Origin: Bacteroidota bacterium
Lineage (GTDB): Bacteria; Spirochaetota; Spirochaetia; JABMQR01
Reading direction: 5' to 3'
Length of the DNA stretch: 16,002 nt
Assembly: GCA_013202335.1 (NCBI GenBank)
Contig: JABMQR010000071.1
Location: forward strand, 1 to 16,002
A program made the position numbers and the translations under genes. Below, piece after piece: positions 7,454 to 15,218 of the stretch. The notes under the pieces were generated by a model. It was not told the origin of the DNA. It saw nothing but the letters and a program-made list of their open reading frames with translations, and ran no database searches. Each line of letters begins with the position of its first letter. Position 1 is the first letter of the stretch.

Positions 7454-7553
7454 CAAAATACATCTGATAGAAAAAAATATGCAAATATGATTCGGTAAAT
7501 CAGCACCCCCACTTACAGGTTTATGCCAAATATATTTATTGGAGGTTTCGGCA

Positions 7554-8846
7554 ATGAGTAAAGCAGATATAATAATTGACGGAAAAAAACTATGTGACGT
7601 TCCGGTAATAGTCGATAATATGGGAGGAAAATCTCTCGATATTACCAGTCTCAGAAAAGAGACCGGCTATATTACATACGATCCGGGATTTGGCAATACC
7701 GGTTCATGCCGCAGCTCTATAACCTATCTTGATGGGGAAAAGGGTATTCTTCAATACAGGGGATATCCCATTGAAGATCTTGTAGAAAACTGCGATTTTG
7801 TTGAAGTTGCATACCTTCTGGTACATGGATACCTGCCGACAGTAAAAGAACGAAAAAAATATGCAGACCTGTTAAATGAGAATTCACTCATCCACCCGCA
7901 AATGAGAACTTTTTTCAGAAATTACCCTGATAACGCGCACCCAATGTCCATACTAGCCGCTATGGTCGTCTCTCTGCAGCCTTTCTATCCTGAAATAGAC
8001 CTGACAGAGGATCCTGAAAAGCAGATGGATTTAAATGTAACCCGGCTGCTCTCAAAAATGCGCACAATTGCATCATTCACCTATCGAAAAATGACTGGTA
8101 TGGAATTTGTTAATCCAAACTCAAAATACAGTTATTGTGAAAATTTCCTGAATATGATGTTTAGCTCTCCCGTTAAAGAGTACGTACCAAATCCAATTCA
8201 TATAAAAGCACTGAACAAGCTGCTTATTCTTCATGCAGATCATGAACAAAACTGTTCTACAACAGCTGTACGTTTAATAGGCAGTTCTGAAGCTAATTTA
8301 TATGCTGCAGTATCTGCCGGTATCTGCGCTTTATGGGGTCCTAAACACGGTGGAGCGAATCAGGCAGTTATCGAAATGCTCGAACAAATCCTGGAAAGCG
8401 GAGAGAGTCTTACTAAAATTGTAGAACGGGCAAAAGATAAAGATGATCCATTTAAACTTATGGGATTCGGGCATCGCGTTTATAAAACATACGATCCCCG
8501 AGCAAAAATCGCCCGAAAAATGTGTGATGAAGTTTTAGCTGATCTGGGAACATCAGACCCCCTGTTGGAACTTGCTGAGCAGTTGGAAGAGATTGCCTTA
8601 AGCGACTCCTACTTTGTGGAACGAAATCTTTATCCTAATGTAGACTTCTACACTGGTATTATATTTCGGGCAATGGGAATCCCGACAAATATGTATACCG
8701 TAATGTTCGCACTGGGAAGGCTGCCGGGCTGGATCGCCCATTATCTTGAATGGAATCATGATCCTTATGAAAAAATTGGTCGGCCGAGACAGATGTATAC
8801 CGGCCCGCAAACTCAGAAAATCTTGCCTATAGAGGAAAGAAAATGA
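7554..8846 (+). CDS. gltA: Citrate synthase, type I (Gram-negative hexameric type)
   Basis: The enzyme condenses oxaloacetate with acetyl-CoA to citrate, the entry step to the oxidative branch of the citric acid cycle. At 430 residues it matches the enterobacterial type rather than the shorter dimeric forms. The catalytic triad is intact: His265 in WGPKHGGANQ, His307 in MGFGHRVYKTYDPRAK and Asp364 in YPNVDFYTG. LHADHEQNCSTTAVR is at 226-240. The N-terminal domain that binds the allosteric inhibitor NADH in E. coli is present. GGAGG at 7541-7545 is spaced for the ATG at 7554; the frame opens at a TTG at 7539, but that would place the ribosome site inside the gene. It is followed by icd, and the oppositely oriented aconitase completes the path to 2-oxoglutarate. 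Confidence 0.97.
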   Translation: MSKADIIIDGKKLCDVPVIVDNMGGKSLDITSLRKETGYITYDPGFGNTGSCRSSITYLDGEKGILQYRGYPIEDLVENCDFVEVAYLLVHGYLPTVKERKKYADLLNENSLIHPQMRTFFRNYPDNAHPMSILAAMVVSLQPFYPEIDLTEDPEKQMDLNVTRLLSKMRTIASFTYRKMTGMEFVNPNSKYSYCENFLNMMFSSPVKEYVPNPIHIKALNKLLILHADHEQNCSTTAVRLIGSSEANLYAAVSAGICALWGPKHGGANQAVIEMLEQILESGESLTKIVERAKDKDDPFKLMGFGHRVYKTYDPRAKIARKMCDEVLADLGTSDPLLELAEQLEEIALSDSYFVERNLYPNVDFYTGIIFRAMGIPTNMYTVMFALGRLPGWIAHYLEWNHDPYEKIGRPRQMYTGPQTQKILPIEERK

Positions 8847-8868
8847 GCCAATTTAAAAAAAGTTGGCT
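8846..8868. repeat. Small hairpin after citrate synthase
   Basis: AGCCAA (8846-8851) and TTGGCT (8863-8868) pair across an 11-nt A-rich loop, starting at the last base of the stop codon. No T-run follows, so it is not a standard terminator and may only partly separate gltA from icd. Confidence 0.35.
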
Positions 8869-8870
8869 GG

Positions 8871-8924
8871 ATTTATGATTACATAAAGATTTATGATTAC
8901 ATAAAGATTTATGATTACATAAAT
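8871..8924 (+). repeat. Three tandem 18-bp repeats upstream of icd
   Basis: The unit ATTTATGATTACATAAAG occurs at 8871-8888 and 8889-8906 perfectly, and at 8907-8924 with one change in the last base. Each unit contains the inverted repeat TTATG-ATTA-CATAA, so each could be a protein-binding site. The array lies 24 bp after the gltA stop and ends 59 bp before the icd start. There are no spacers between units, so it is not CRISPR. Confidence 0.9.
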
Positions 8925-8983
8925 TTGAAGTTTGCAAAGCAAATTTTTAATGCAAATACACAATGTGAGGAGGCTCTATACAT

Positions 8984-10210
8984 ATGTCAGAAAAAATTAC
9001 TATTACTAATGGAATTCTACAGGTACCAAACCAACCTGTTATCCCTTTCATCGAAGGAGATGGAACGGGACCGGATATCTGGAAAGCATCACAGCATGTC
9101 ATGGATATGGCAGTTGAGAAAGCGTATGATGGAAAACGCTCTATTCAATGGAAAGAGGTTTTTGCTGGTGAAAAAGCATTCAATCTTACCGGCAGCTGGC
9201 TTCCTGAAGAGACTGTTGAGGCTTTTCGTGAATACCATGTGGGAATTAAAGGTCCGCTTACAACCCCCATTGGTGGTGGTATCCGATCGATAAACGTTGC
9301 ATTGCGGCAAAAACTTGATCTCTACGTCTGTCTAAGACCGGTATCATACTTTGAGGGAGTACCCAGTCCTGTAAAAACACCTGAAAAAATTGATATGGTT
9401 ATATTCAGAGAAAACACTGAGGATATTTATGCAGGAATAGAATTTCGCCAGGGTGATGATGAAACAACTGCGATGTTAAATTACCTGCGTGAAAATTTCC
9501 CTGAAAAATTTAGTAAAATCCGGTTTCCAGAAACAACAGGACTGGGAATAAAACCGGTAAGTCTTGATGGAACGAATCGATTAGTCCGTGCTGCTATCCA
9601 GTATGCAGTAGATAATGACAGAAAAAGTGTGACCCTTGTGCATAAGGGTAATATTATGAAATATACCGAAGGAAGCTTTAGAGACTGGGGATACCAGCTC
9701 GCAAAAGATGAATTTGGTGCAAAAGATCTGGATGGTGGACCATGGCAGGTAATTGAACTGGAAAATGGAAAAGAAATCATCATTAAAGATGTTATTGCAG
9801 ATGCTTTTCTGCAGCAGATCCTTACCAGACCTGATGAATATGATGTGGTAGCAACGTTAAATCTAAATGGTGACTACATATCAGATGCTCTGGCTGCTCA
9901 GGTTGGCGGTATTGGTATAGCACCAGGTGGAAACATTAATTATGTAACGGGTATTGGGCTATTTGAGGCCACACATGGAACAGCTCCTAAATATGCCGGA
10001 CTGGATAAGGTTAATCCTTCATCAGTTATACTCTCAGGTGAAATGATGTTCAGATATCTTGGTTGGAATGAGGCAGCAGATCTGCTTATCAAGGGGATCA
10101 AGGGCGCAATTGACAGCAAGACAGTTACCTATGATTTTGCCCGTCAGATGGATGGTGCAAATCTGGTTTCCTGCTCTGAATTTGGCAATGAAATTGTAAA
10201 ACATATGTAA
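8984..10210 (+). CDS. icd: NADP-dependent isocitrate dehydrogenase
   Basis: The enzyme oxidatively decarboxylates isocitrate to 2-oxoglutarate, making NADPH. The 408-residue protein follows E. coli Icd closely along its length. The substrate-site segment [13 protein letters not shown] (97-109) keeps the serine (Ser102) phosphorylated by AceK in E. coli. [11 protein letters not shown] (220-230) contains the catalytic Lys221, and NGDYISD (295-301) the metal-binding aspartates. NADP specificity is indicated by Lys336-Tyr337 in GTAPKYAG, Val343, Tyr383 in TYDF and Arg387, the residues that contact the 2'-phosphate in E. coli. GAGGAGG at 8967-8973 precedes the ATG by 10 nt. A perfect terminator follows. 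It probably has its own control region (the 18-bp repeat array) or is partly read from gltA. Confidence 0.97.
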   Translation: MSEKITITNGILQVPNQPVIPFIEGDGTGPDIWKASQHVMDMAVEKAYDGKRSIQWKEVFAGEKAFNLTGSWLPEETVEAFREYHVGIKGPLTTPIGGGIRSINVALRQKLDLYVCLRPVSYFEGVPSPVKTPEKIDMVIFRENTEDIYAGIEFRQGDDETTAMLNYLRENFPEKFSKIRFPETTGLGIKPVSLDGTNRLVRAAIQYAVDNDRKSVTLVHKGNIMKYTEGSFRDWGYQLAKDEFGAKDLDGGPWQVIELENGKEIIIKDVIADAFLQQILTRPDEYDVVATLNLNGDYISDALAAQVGGIGIAPGGNINYVTGIGLFEATHGTAPKYAGLDKVNPSSVILSGEMMFRYLGWNEAADLLIKGIKGAIDSKTVTYDFARQMDGANLVSCSEFGNEIVKHM

Positions 10211-10230
10211 TAGTAAACTGAATCAAATAA

Positions 10231-10260
10231 AAATAACCCGCAAAAATTTGCGGGTTATTT
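10231..10260. terminator. Bidirectional terminator between icd and aconitase
   Basis: AAATAACCCGCAAA (10231-10244) and TTTGCGGGTTATTT (10247-10260) are perfect 14-bp complements with a GC core. A T-run follows on the plus strand (10258-10263), and T-rich sequence follows on the minus strand. It serves both convergent genes, lying 20 bp after icd and 24 bp after the aconitase end. Confidence 0.93.
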
Positions 10261-10284
10261 TTTGTGTAATGTGACTATTTCAGC

Positions 10285-12243
10285 TTACTTTTTTGAAAGT
10301 TTCGTTGTATACGCCAACAATCCGCCTGCTTGTAAAATACTCCTTTGCCGTGAAGTAAAATCTGCAAGAAGAGGTATTTCTCTGTTCTTTGTCTCATTTA
10401 CCATTATAACCGGCTTACCGTTTTCCGCTGAAGTTTCTATTGCACCAGAGACATTTGTAACCGTTAAGATATCACCCTCTTCGATTAAGGCATAATCTTC
10501 CGGATTCGCAAAGGTAAAGGGAATAATACCAAAGTTAAAAAGGTTAGCTGTATGAATCCTTTCAATGGAAACGGCAACAACTGCCTTAACTCCCAAATAC
10601 ATTGGACACAAGGCAGCATGTTCACGACTTGATCCCTGACCATAAGAACTTCCGGCAATAATAATATTATGTTTCCCTGCATCTCTGCCGGCAGCTGCCC
10701 TGCCCGGAAAATCCGGATCAACCGGTTCAAAAACATATTGTGAATATGCCGGAACATTAGAACGGTACTTCAACCTGCTTCCAGCCGGCATAATATGATC
10801 TGTAGTGATTTTATCACCAACTTTAATTGAAGCAACACCATTCAAATCACCCTGTATTGGAGTATTAAGAGGAGGTGCTCCAATATTAGGACCACGTATA
10901 ATTTCAACATCAGAACCGTCCTCTGGAGGGAATACAAACATAGAATCATCAATGATAAATGATTCAGGCATATCAACTTTTGGATAGTCGTGAGAAGAAA
11001 GCTGCATCGGATCTACAAATTCTCCCTTAATGGCAGCTAATGCTGCAACTTCAGGGCTAACCAAATATACTTGTGCAGATTTGGTTCCGGACCTCCCCTC
11101 GAAATTTCTATTTGAGGTTCGCAGAGAAACGGCATCAGTCCCCGGCGACATGTGATTTCCTATACAAAATCCACAGGCACTTTCCAGTATTCTTGCTCCC
11201 GCCGCAATTAATTTCTCCAGATAGCCCTCTTTAGCAAGCATAAGCATAACTTCACGGGATCCCGGGGCAACACCCAGACTTACTCCGGGGAAGACCGTTT
11301 TTCCATCAAGTATCTCTGCTGCTGTTCTTAAATCCCTGTAGGAGGAGTTTGTACATGAGCCAATAAGAACCTGATCAACTCTCTTTCCTGCTAATGATGC
11401 TATTTCCGCAATATTGCCGGGAGAATGAGGTTCAGCTGTTAACGGAATAAGTTCAGAGAGATTAATGCGTACCTGATCATCATACTGTGCATCTTCATCC
11501 GCAAGCAGCTGAGTCCAGTCAGCTTCCCGCCCCTGAGCTCCCAGAAATTTCCGGGTATTCTCATCACTGGGAAAAAGAGAGGTAGTTACACCGCACTCAG
11601 CACCCATATTGGTAATAGTTGCCCGATCCGGCACCTGTAATGCAGAAAGTCCCGGGCCACTGTATTCAAAAACAGTTCCGACATTTCCTTTTGTTCCGAA
11701 TTTTTTAAGAACATAGAGAATCACATCTTTTGCTGACACCCAGGGTCGGAGCTCTCCTTCAAGATAAATATTTACTATCTTTGGAGAAGTCAAATAAAAA
11801 GTTCCGCCTCCCATAGCAACAGCAACATCAATACCACCGGCACCCATCGCCATCATACCTATTCCACCACCAGTAGGAGTATGTGAATCGGACCCCAGAA
11901 GGGTTTTTCCAGGCTTTCCAAATCTTTCAAGATGCAGTTGATGACAAATGCCGTTACCAGGTCGGGAAAAAACAGCACCATATTTTGCAGCAGTACTCTG
12001 CAGATACTGATGATCATCAGCATTTTCAAATCCAACCTGGACAGTATTGTGATCTACATAGCTCACTGCCAGTTCATTTTTCTTTCTGTCTATTCCCATT
12101 GCCTCAAATTGCAGATAAGCCATGGTTCCCGTGGCATCCTGAGTTAATGTCTGATCTATACGAATTCCAATTTCATTACCCTTCCCTATGGTTCCCTCAA
12201 CCAAATGCGCGGATAAAATTTTCTGGGTTATATTCATTCCCAT
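10285..12243 (-). CDS. acn: Aconitate hydratase, short Aquifex type
   Basis: The enzyme isomerises citrate to isocitrate through aconitate, using a 4Fe-4S cluster. The cluster cysteines are Cys297 (GSCTNSSYRD) and Cys357 and Cys360 (ESACGFCIGN). GSDSHTPTGGG (117-127) and the substrate-binding TSNRNFEGR (376-384) are present, as is the C-terminal swivel domain with GSSYGQGSSREHAAL (531-545) carrying the active-site serine loop. At 652 residues it is much shorter than AcnA or AcnB (about 870-900) and fits the putative Aquifex-type family. AGGAAGG lies nine bases before the first ATG, so that start is preferred over the second ATG two codons later. It is convergent with icd and supplies the middle step between citrate synthase and isocitrate dehydrogenase. 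Confidence 0.95.
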   Translation of the reverse strand: MGMNITQKILSAHLVEGTIGKGNEIGIRIDQTLTQDATGTMAYLQFEAMGIDRKKNELAVSYVDHNTVQVGFENADDHQYLQSTAAKYGAVFSRPGNGICHQLHLERFGKPGKTLLGSDSHTPTGGGIGMMAMGAGGIDVAVAMGGGTFYLTSPKIVNIYLEGELRPWVSAKDVILYVLKKFGTKGNVGTVFEYSGPGLSALQVPDRATITNMGAECGVTTSLFPSDENTRKFLGAQGREADWTQLLADEDAQYDDQVRINLSELIPLTAEPHSPGNIAEIASLAGKRVDQVLIGSCTNSSYRDLRTAAEILDGKTVFPGVSLGVAPGSREVMLMLAKEGYLEKLIAAGARILESACGFCIGNHMSPGTDAVSLRTSNRNFEGRSGTKSAQVYLVSPEVAALAAIKGEFVDPMQLSSHDYPKVDMPESFIIDDSMFVFPPEDGSDVEIIRGPNIGAPPLNTPIQGDLNGVASIKVGDKITTDHIMPAGSRLKYRSNVPAYSQYVFEPVDPDFPGRAAAGRDAGKHNIIIAGSSYGQGSSREHAALCPMYLGVKAVVAVSIERIHTANLFNFGIIPFTFANPEDYALIEEGDILTVTNVSGAIETSAENGKPVIMVNETKNREIPLLADFTSRQRSILQAGGLLAYTTKLSKK

Positions 12244-12333
12244 GCTGTATTACCTTCCTGTTTGTTTTAATTAATATAGTTCAATATCCTGGCTTCTTCA
12301 TCAATTGCAGTTGTTGATAATTGTAATCACTTG

Positions 12334-12363
12334 ATTATAGTGCAATCCTTTACCCAGTTTCAA
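12334..12363 (-). promoter_or_regulatory. Predicted promoter of aconitase
   Basis: On the minus strand TTGAAA (12363-12358) and TATAAT (12339-12334) are 18 bp apart. Transcription would start near 12327, giving a leader of about 84 nt. The -35 lies inside the last codons of the upstream MFS gene. A 7-bp hairpin (12322-12328 with 12333-12339, loop of four) overlaps it, but without a T-run it is not a convincing terminator for the MFS gene. Confidence 0.5.
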
Positions 12364-13534
12364 GCTCAGCCCGTTTACGGTTTCCCAGGAAAATTAATGT
12401 TTGTATTACGCCGGCTAAAGCAGTTAGTATCAGGCAAAAAACCATTACACTGGGATAAGACATACGTTGATACAAAACCCCACCAAACAATGATCCTGAA
12501 ACGATACCGATTGTCAGCATTACTTCATGAATAGCCATTCGATGTTCACGGTCGCTGCTTCCTGCTGCTCCGTGAAAAATACTGTTTGTATAGATTCCAG
12601 AGAAAGAAAAACCAAACAGGGTAAAGAATAGTATTAATAAAACCACAGTATCTGCTTTTAATCCGACTATAAGAGAGGCTGCAAGTAAAACTTGAAATAC
12701 TACAATTGATGAAAAGCGGAAATGCCAAATAGGTGTTTTCCCCATCAGCATAAATACCAGAGTAGTAACGAGACCTCGAATGAGCAGGAGTAGACCGATA
12801 GTACTTTCCGGCATATGTAAAATATCCTGTGCAAAGAGTGGAAATATATTCATGGTTATTCCAAATACAAAATACCCGGATATGAGCCCAACCCAGCAAG
12901 CATACCGTAAATACGTACTAGTATCTTTTTGATTTACCGCTCTTTTGTGATCATGATTTGAAGGGACAGCTATAATTGATGGGAACCTGGACGCTGCAGC
13001 CAAAATGATTACAATTATCAGCATAATGCCGCCAGCCGCCCCAATGGCATACGAAGCACTCTTTTCTGAAAGTAGACCCGCAATAAAGGGACCAACTATT
13101 ATTCCCCAGCTCCAGGAAAGATTAAAGTTTGATACGGATTTCCCCAGCTCTTTTTTCTCCTTATTCCGGGAAAGCCATCCCATTATGGGAGGCCAGTAAA
13201 AAGACATAAAAATTCCATAGAGAGCATAAAGCACAAAAGCGGGCCAGGCTGTTTTAACTATTAGGATGGCAGACCCACTTAACAACATGCCTATTGCTGC
13301 AATTAGTATAGTTTTCGGGGGAGGAACTGCAGAGACAAGGTGCTTTAGAACAAGAATTCCTAATAAATAACTGAGCGGGGATATTGCTGCAAAGAGTCCG
13401 ATAGATTGGGGATCCAGCTTAAAAGCAAACTTCATAAAAAAAATCAGACCAAGATTTATGATTGCCATTGCCATCTGCCCAAGAAATGAGATGGTATAGA
13501 GAAGTACTGAATGCTGATCTGTTATCTGTCTCAT
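12350..13534 (-). CDS. MFS transporter, substrate unknown
   Basis: This 394-residue inner-membrane protein has twelve predicted membrane segments in two halves joined by a charged loop near residues 195-210 (NHDHKRAVNQKD), the usual major facilitator layout. Helix 5 begins with SWGIIVGPFIAG, a motif-C-like pattern often seen in exporters. The usual loop 2-3 motif (GxxxDRxGRR) is not recognisable; the equivalent segment reads LKHLVSAVPPPKT. The substrate cannot be told. The ATG at 13534 has no ribosome site; a promoter with its -10 six bases upstream suggests a leaderless message. It is followed by aconitase in the same direction, but that gene has its own promoter. Divergent from the DUF212 gene. 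Confidence 0.8.
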   Translation of the reverse strand: MRQITDQHSVLLYTISFLGQMAMAIINLGLIFFMKFAFKLDPQSIGLFAAISPLSYLLGILVLKHLVSAVPPPKTILIAAIGMLLSGSAILIVKTAWPAFVLYALYGIFMSFYWPPIMGWLSRNKEKKELGKSVSNFNLSWSWGIIVGPFIAGLLSEKSASYAIGAAGGIMLIIVIILAAASRFPSIIAVPSNHDHKRAVNQKDTSTYLRYACWVGLISGYFVFGITMNIFPLFAQDILHMPESTIGLLLLIRGLVTTLVFMLMGKTPIWHFRFSSIVVFQVLLAASLIVGLKADTVVLLILFFTLFGFSFSGIYTNSIFHGAAGSSDREHRMAIHEVMLTIGIVSGSLFGGVLYQRMSYPSVMVFCLILTALAGVIQTLIFLGNRKRAELETG

Positions 13535-13540
13535 ATTGTC

Positions 13541-13569
13541 GTTATATAGATTCTTCGTTCTTATGGCAA
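13541..13569 (-). promoter_or_regulatory. Predicted promoter of the MFS gene
   Basis: On the minus strand TTGCCA (13569-13564) and TATAAC (13546-13541) are separated by 17 bp, and only six bases lie between the -10 and the ATG. This implies transcription starting at or next to the start codon. Confidence 0.5.
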
Positions 13570-13646
13570 GATTGATTATTAAATCTCTTCTGTCTTCATC
13601 TGAATCTTACTCACCGGAATTGAGATCTACCTCAGGTATTACTAAC

Positions 13647-13675
13647 TTTACACGCTCAGCAGTTATCCCTATAAT
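13647..13675 (+). promoter_or_regulatory. Promoter of the DUF212 gene
   Basis: TTTACA (13647-13652) and a perfect TATAAT (13670-13675) are separated by 17 bp. The ATG follows seven bases later at 13683, so the message should be leaderless. Confidence 0.65.
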
Positions 13676-13682
13676 TTGCTAT

Positions 13683-14132
13683 ATGAATGAACTACTCACA
13701 AACAAGACTTTCATTGCCGCTCTCATTGCATTTGCATCCGCCCAGTTTTTCAAAGTAGTAATAAATTTACTGCTTACAAAAGAAATAGATGTAAAAAGTG
13801 GTTTAGGTACAGGGGGAATGCCCTCTTCGCATAGTGCAGCTGTTTCTGCAATATCTACCTGTGTGGGTATTCTGCACGGTGCCGGAAGTACGCTGTTTGC
13901 AGTAACTCTGGTACTTTCACTCGTTGTTGTTTCTGACGCTGTGGGAATAAGAAGAGCTGCCGGAAGACATGCTGAAGTGCTAAATGAGTGGAGTAAGATT
14001 TTATCAGAGAGTTTTGAACACGGCTTTAAAACCGAAGACTTAAGAACTCTTCTCGGACATACCTACCCGCAGGTATTTGCCGGAATTCTGCTTGGCTGCA
14101 CATCCGGAGCCCTGGTAGCTGTTTATTTATAA
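13683..14132 (+). CDS. DUF212/YuiD-type divergent PAP2-family membrane protein
   Basis: This 149-residue membrane protein belongs to the divergent PAP2/haloperoxidase-related family. GGMPSSHSA (44-52) resembles the phosphatase motif 2 (PSGH); SDAVGIRRAAGRHAEVLN (84-101) and GHTYPQVFAG (125-134) are the other conserved blocks. Four or so hydrophobic segments fill the rest. Lipid or isoprenoid phosphatase activity is the family guess but is not established. The frame is open back to 13536, but the upstream part carries a consensus promoter and lacks family sequence, so the ATG at 13683 is preferred. It has no visible ribosome site, in line with the leaderless promoter. Confidence 0.85.
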   Translation: MNELLTNKTFIAALIAFASAQFFKVVINLLLTKEIDVKSGLGTGGMPSSHSAAVSAISTCVGILHGAGSTLFAVTLVLSLVVVSDAVGIRRAAGRHAEVLNEWSKILSESFEHGFKTEDLRTLLGHTYPQVFAGILLGCTSGALVAVYL

Positions 14133-14152
14133 TAAAGGAAACTATTAGGAAA

Positions 14153-14301
14153 CAGGAGACCGTAGACAGAAAGCCGGAAGCCTTCCCATCTCAAGCATTT
14201 GTCCTGACAAAACCAAAACCATAACCAGTATCCCGTCTCCTGCATTTGTAAAACAAATGCAAAAATAAGTACTCTTATTCAGATATGATACTCTTATCCA
14301 G
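14153..14301. repeat. Non-coding gap with several inverted and direct repeats
   Basis: The 336-bp gap 14133-14468 has no plausible gene. It contains TTTGTC-CT-GACAAA (14198-14211), a 9-bp hairpin TGCATTTGT-AAA-ACAAATGCA (14241-14261), the separated pair CAGGAGAC (14153-14160) and GTCTCCTG (14235-14242), and a 13-bp direct repeat TACTCTTATYCAG at 14270-14282 and 14289-14301. None is followed by a T-run. This may be a decayed palindromic element or a small structured RNA. The rest of the gap holds the control site and promoter of the next gene. Confidence 0.5.
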
Positions 14302-14374
14302 CCTCCCATATTAAGTATATTTGTTGTAAATCTATGCAAAGCCCTTGTTTAAACATATTTAAACCATAATTCAT

Positions 14375-14388
14375 TGTATAATTATACA
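14375..14388. promoter_or_regulatory. Predicted ARG box upstream of the amino-acid transporter
   Basis: TGTATAATTATACA is a perfect 14-bp palindrome and differs in one central base from the sites before argG and citrate synthase. It agrees with the ArgR core consensus at 12 of 14 positions. It ends 7 bp before the predicted -35 element of the binding-protein gene. Confidence 0.6.
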
Positions 14389-14395
14389 TTTTAAA

Positions 14396-14425
14396 TTGAC
14401 TAGTGACTGTATCTTCAGGTAAAAT
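14396..14425 (+). promoter_or_regulatory. Predicted promoter of the amino-acid transporter operon
   Basis: TTGACT (14396-14401) and TAAAAT (14420-14425) are 18 bp apart. The -10 lies in the small inverted repeat GGTAA-AA-TTACC (14418-14429). A leader of about 37 nt with AAGGAG follows. Confidence 0.5.
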
Positions 14426-14468
14426 TACCTTTCTTACAATAATAATAAAGTTTAAAAAGGAGCTTACT

Positions 14469-15218
14469 ATGAAAAAGAAATTACTATTATTATCTTTGAT
14501 CCTTATCCTTGCGGTTTCAGCTGTATTTGCTGCAGCGCAGGAGGAGTCAAACACGATAATTATTGCCTCAGATGCCACCTGGCCGCCAATGGAATTTATT
14601 GATGTCAAAGGTGATTTAGTGGGTTTCGATATCGACATGCTTTATGCACTGGCTGAAGAGGGTGGATTTGAAGTTGATATTAGAAACACTGCATGGGACG
14701 GCATTTTTGCAGGTCTTAAAAACGGAGCATACGATGCAGTTTGTTCATCAGTTACCATAACTGAAGATAGACAAGCAGAGATGGCTTTCACCGAATCTTA
14801 TATCAATGCAGGCCAGATTCTGATCGTTAAAAAATCCCTGACTGGTATTAATGGTCTTGGTGACATGGCAGGAATGAAAGTTGGTGTGCAGAACGGTACT
14901 ACTGGAGACTTTGCTCTTGACGATTTTCCAAATGTTGAAAGAAGAGCTTATGACGAAGTTGGATTTGCAGTTGAAGACCTTATGAATGGTCAGGTTGATG
15001 GAGTTGTTTGTGATTCTATCGTTGCTTCAGATTATGTACTGACCAATGAAGCATACAGCGACAAACTTATGATAGTTGGCGAACCCTTTACTGACGAATT
15101 TTTCGGAATTGCTGTACAGAAAGATGATGCTGATTTACTTAAACTACTTAACGACAGCCTTGCTGCAATTAAAGCATCAGGCAAGCTCGATGAGTTAATT
15201 AATAAATGGCTTCGGTAA
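14469..15218 (+). CDS. Amino-acid ABC transporter substrate-binding protein (family 3)
   Basis: This 249-residue exported protein captures a polar amino acid for uptake. A signal peptide runs from KKK through a leucine-rich core to a likely cleavage after AVFA (residue 21 or 22). The two-lobed PF00497 fold is evident: ASDATWPPMEF (33-43) and GFDIDMLYALA (52-62), then the ligand-contact segment SSVTITEDR (93-101), with Arg101 in the place that binds the substrate carboxylate. VGVQNGTTGDF (138-148) begins the second lobe, and Asp182 in VVCDS is placed to bind the amino group. AAGGAG at 14457-14462 precedes the ATG by six bases; the frame is open upstream to 14403 but over the promoter. Specificity is not readable directly; the ARG box suggests arginine or a related basic amino acid. 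A permease gene follows, overlapping slightly. Confidence 0.92.
   Translation: MKKKLLLLSLILILAVSAVFAAAQEESNTIIIASDATWPPMEFIDVKGDLVGFDIDMLYALAEEGGFEVDIRNTAWDGIFAGLKNGAYDAVCSSVTITEDRQAEMAFTESYINAGQILIVKKSLTGINGLGDMAGMKVGVQNGTTGDFALDDFPNVERRAYDEVGFAVEDLMNGQVDGVVCDSIVASDYVLTNEAYSDKLMIVGEPFTDEFFGIAVQKDDADLLKLLNDSLAAIKASGKLDELINKWLR

Noticed and set aside
8871..8924. CRISPR-like array
   Set aside because: The 18-bp units abut directly without spacers, and there are no cas genes nearby.
8925..9293. Forward open frame overlapping icd in another frame
   Set aside because: It is a shadow of icd with no family pattern and no ribosome site.
12322..12339. Hairpin after the MFS gene considered as a terminator
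   Set aside because: The stem is seven AT-rich pairs with one wobble and no T-run on the minus strand, and it overlaps a better-supported promoter for aconitase.
12331..12534. Forward open frame opposite the end of the MFS gene
   Set aside because: It is antisense to the real MFS coding frame, and its translation shows no recognisable features.
13536..13682. 49-residue N-terminal extension of the DUF212 protein
   Set aside because: A consensus -35/-10 promoter lies inside it, and the family sequence begins at the ATG at 13683.
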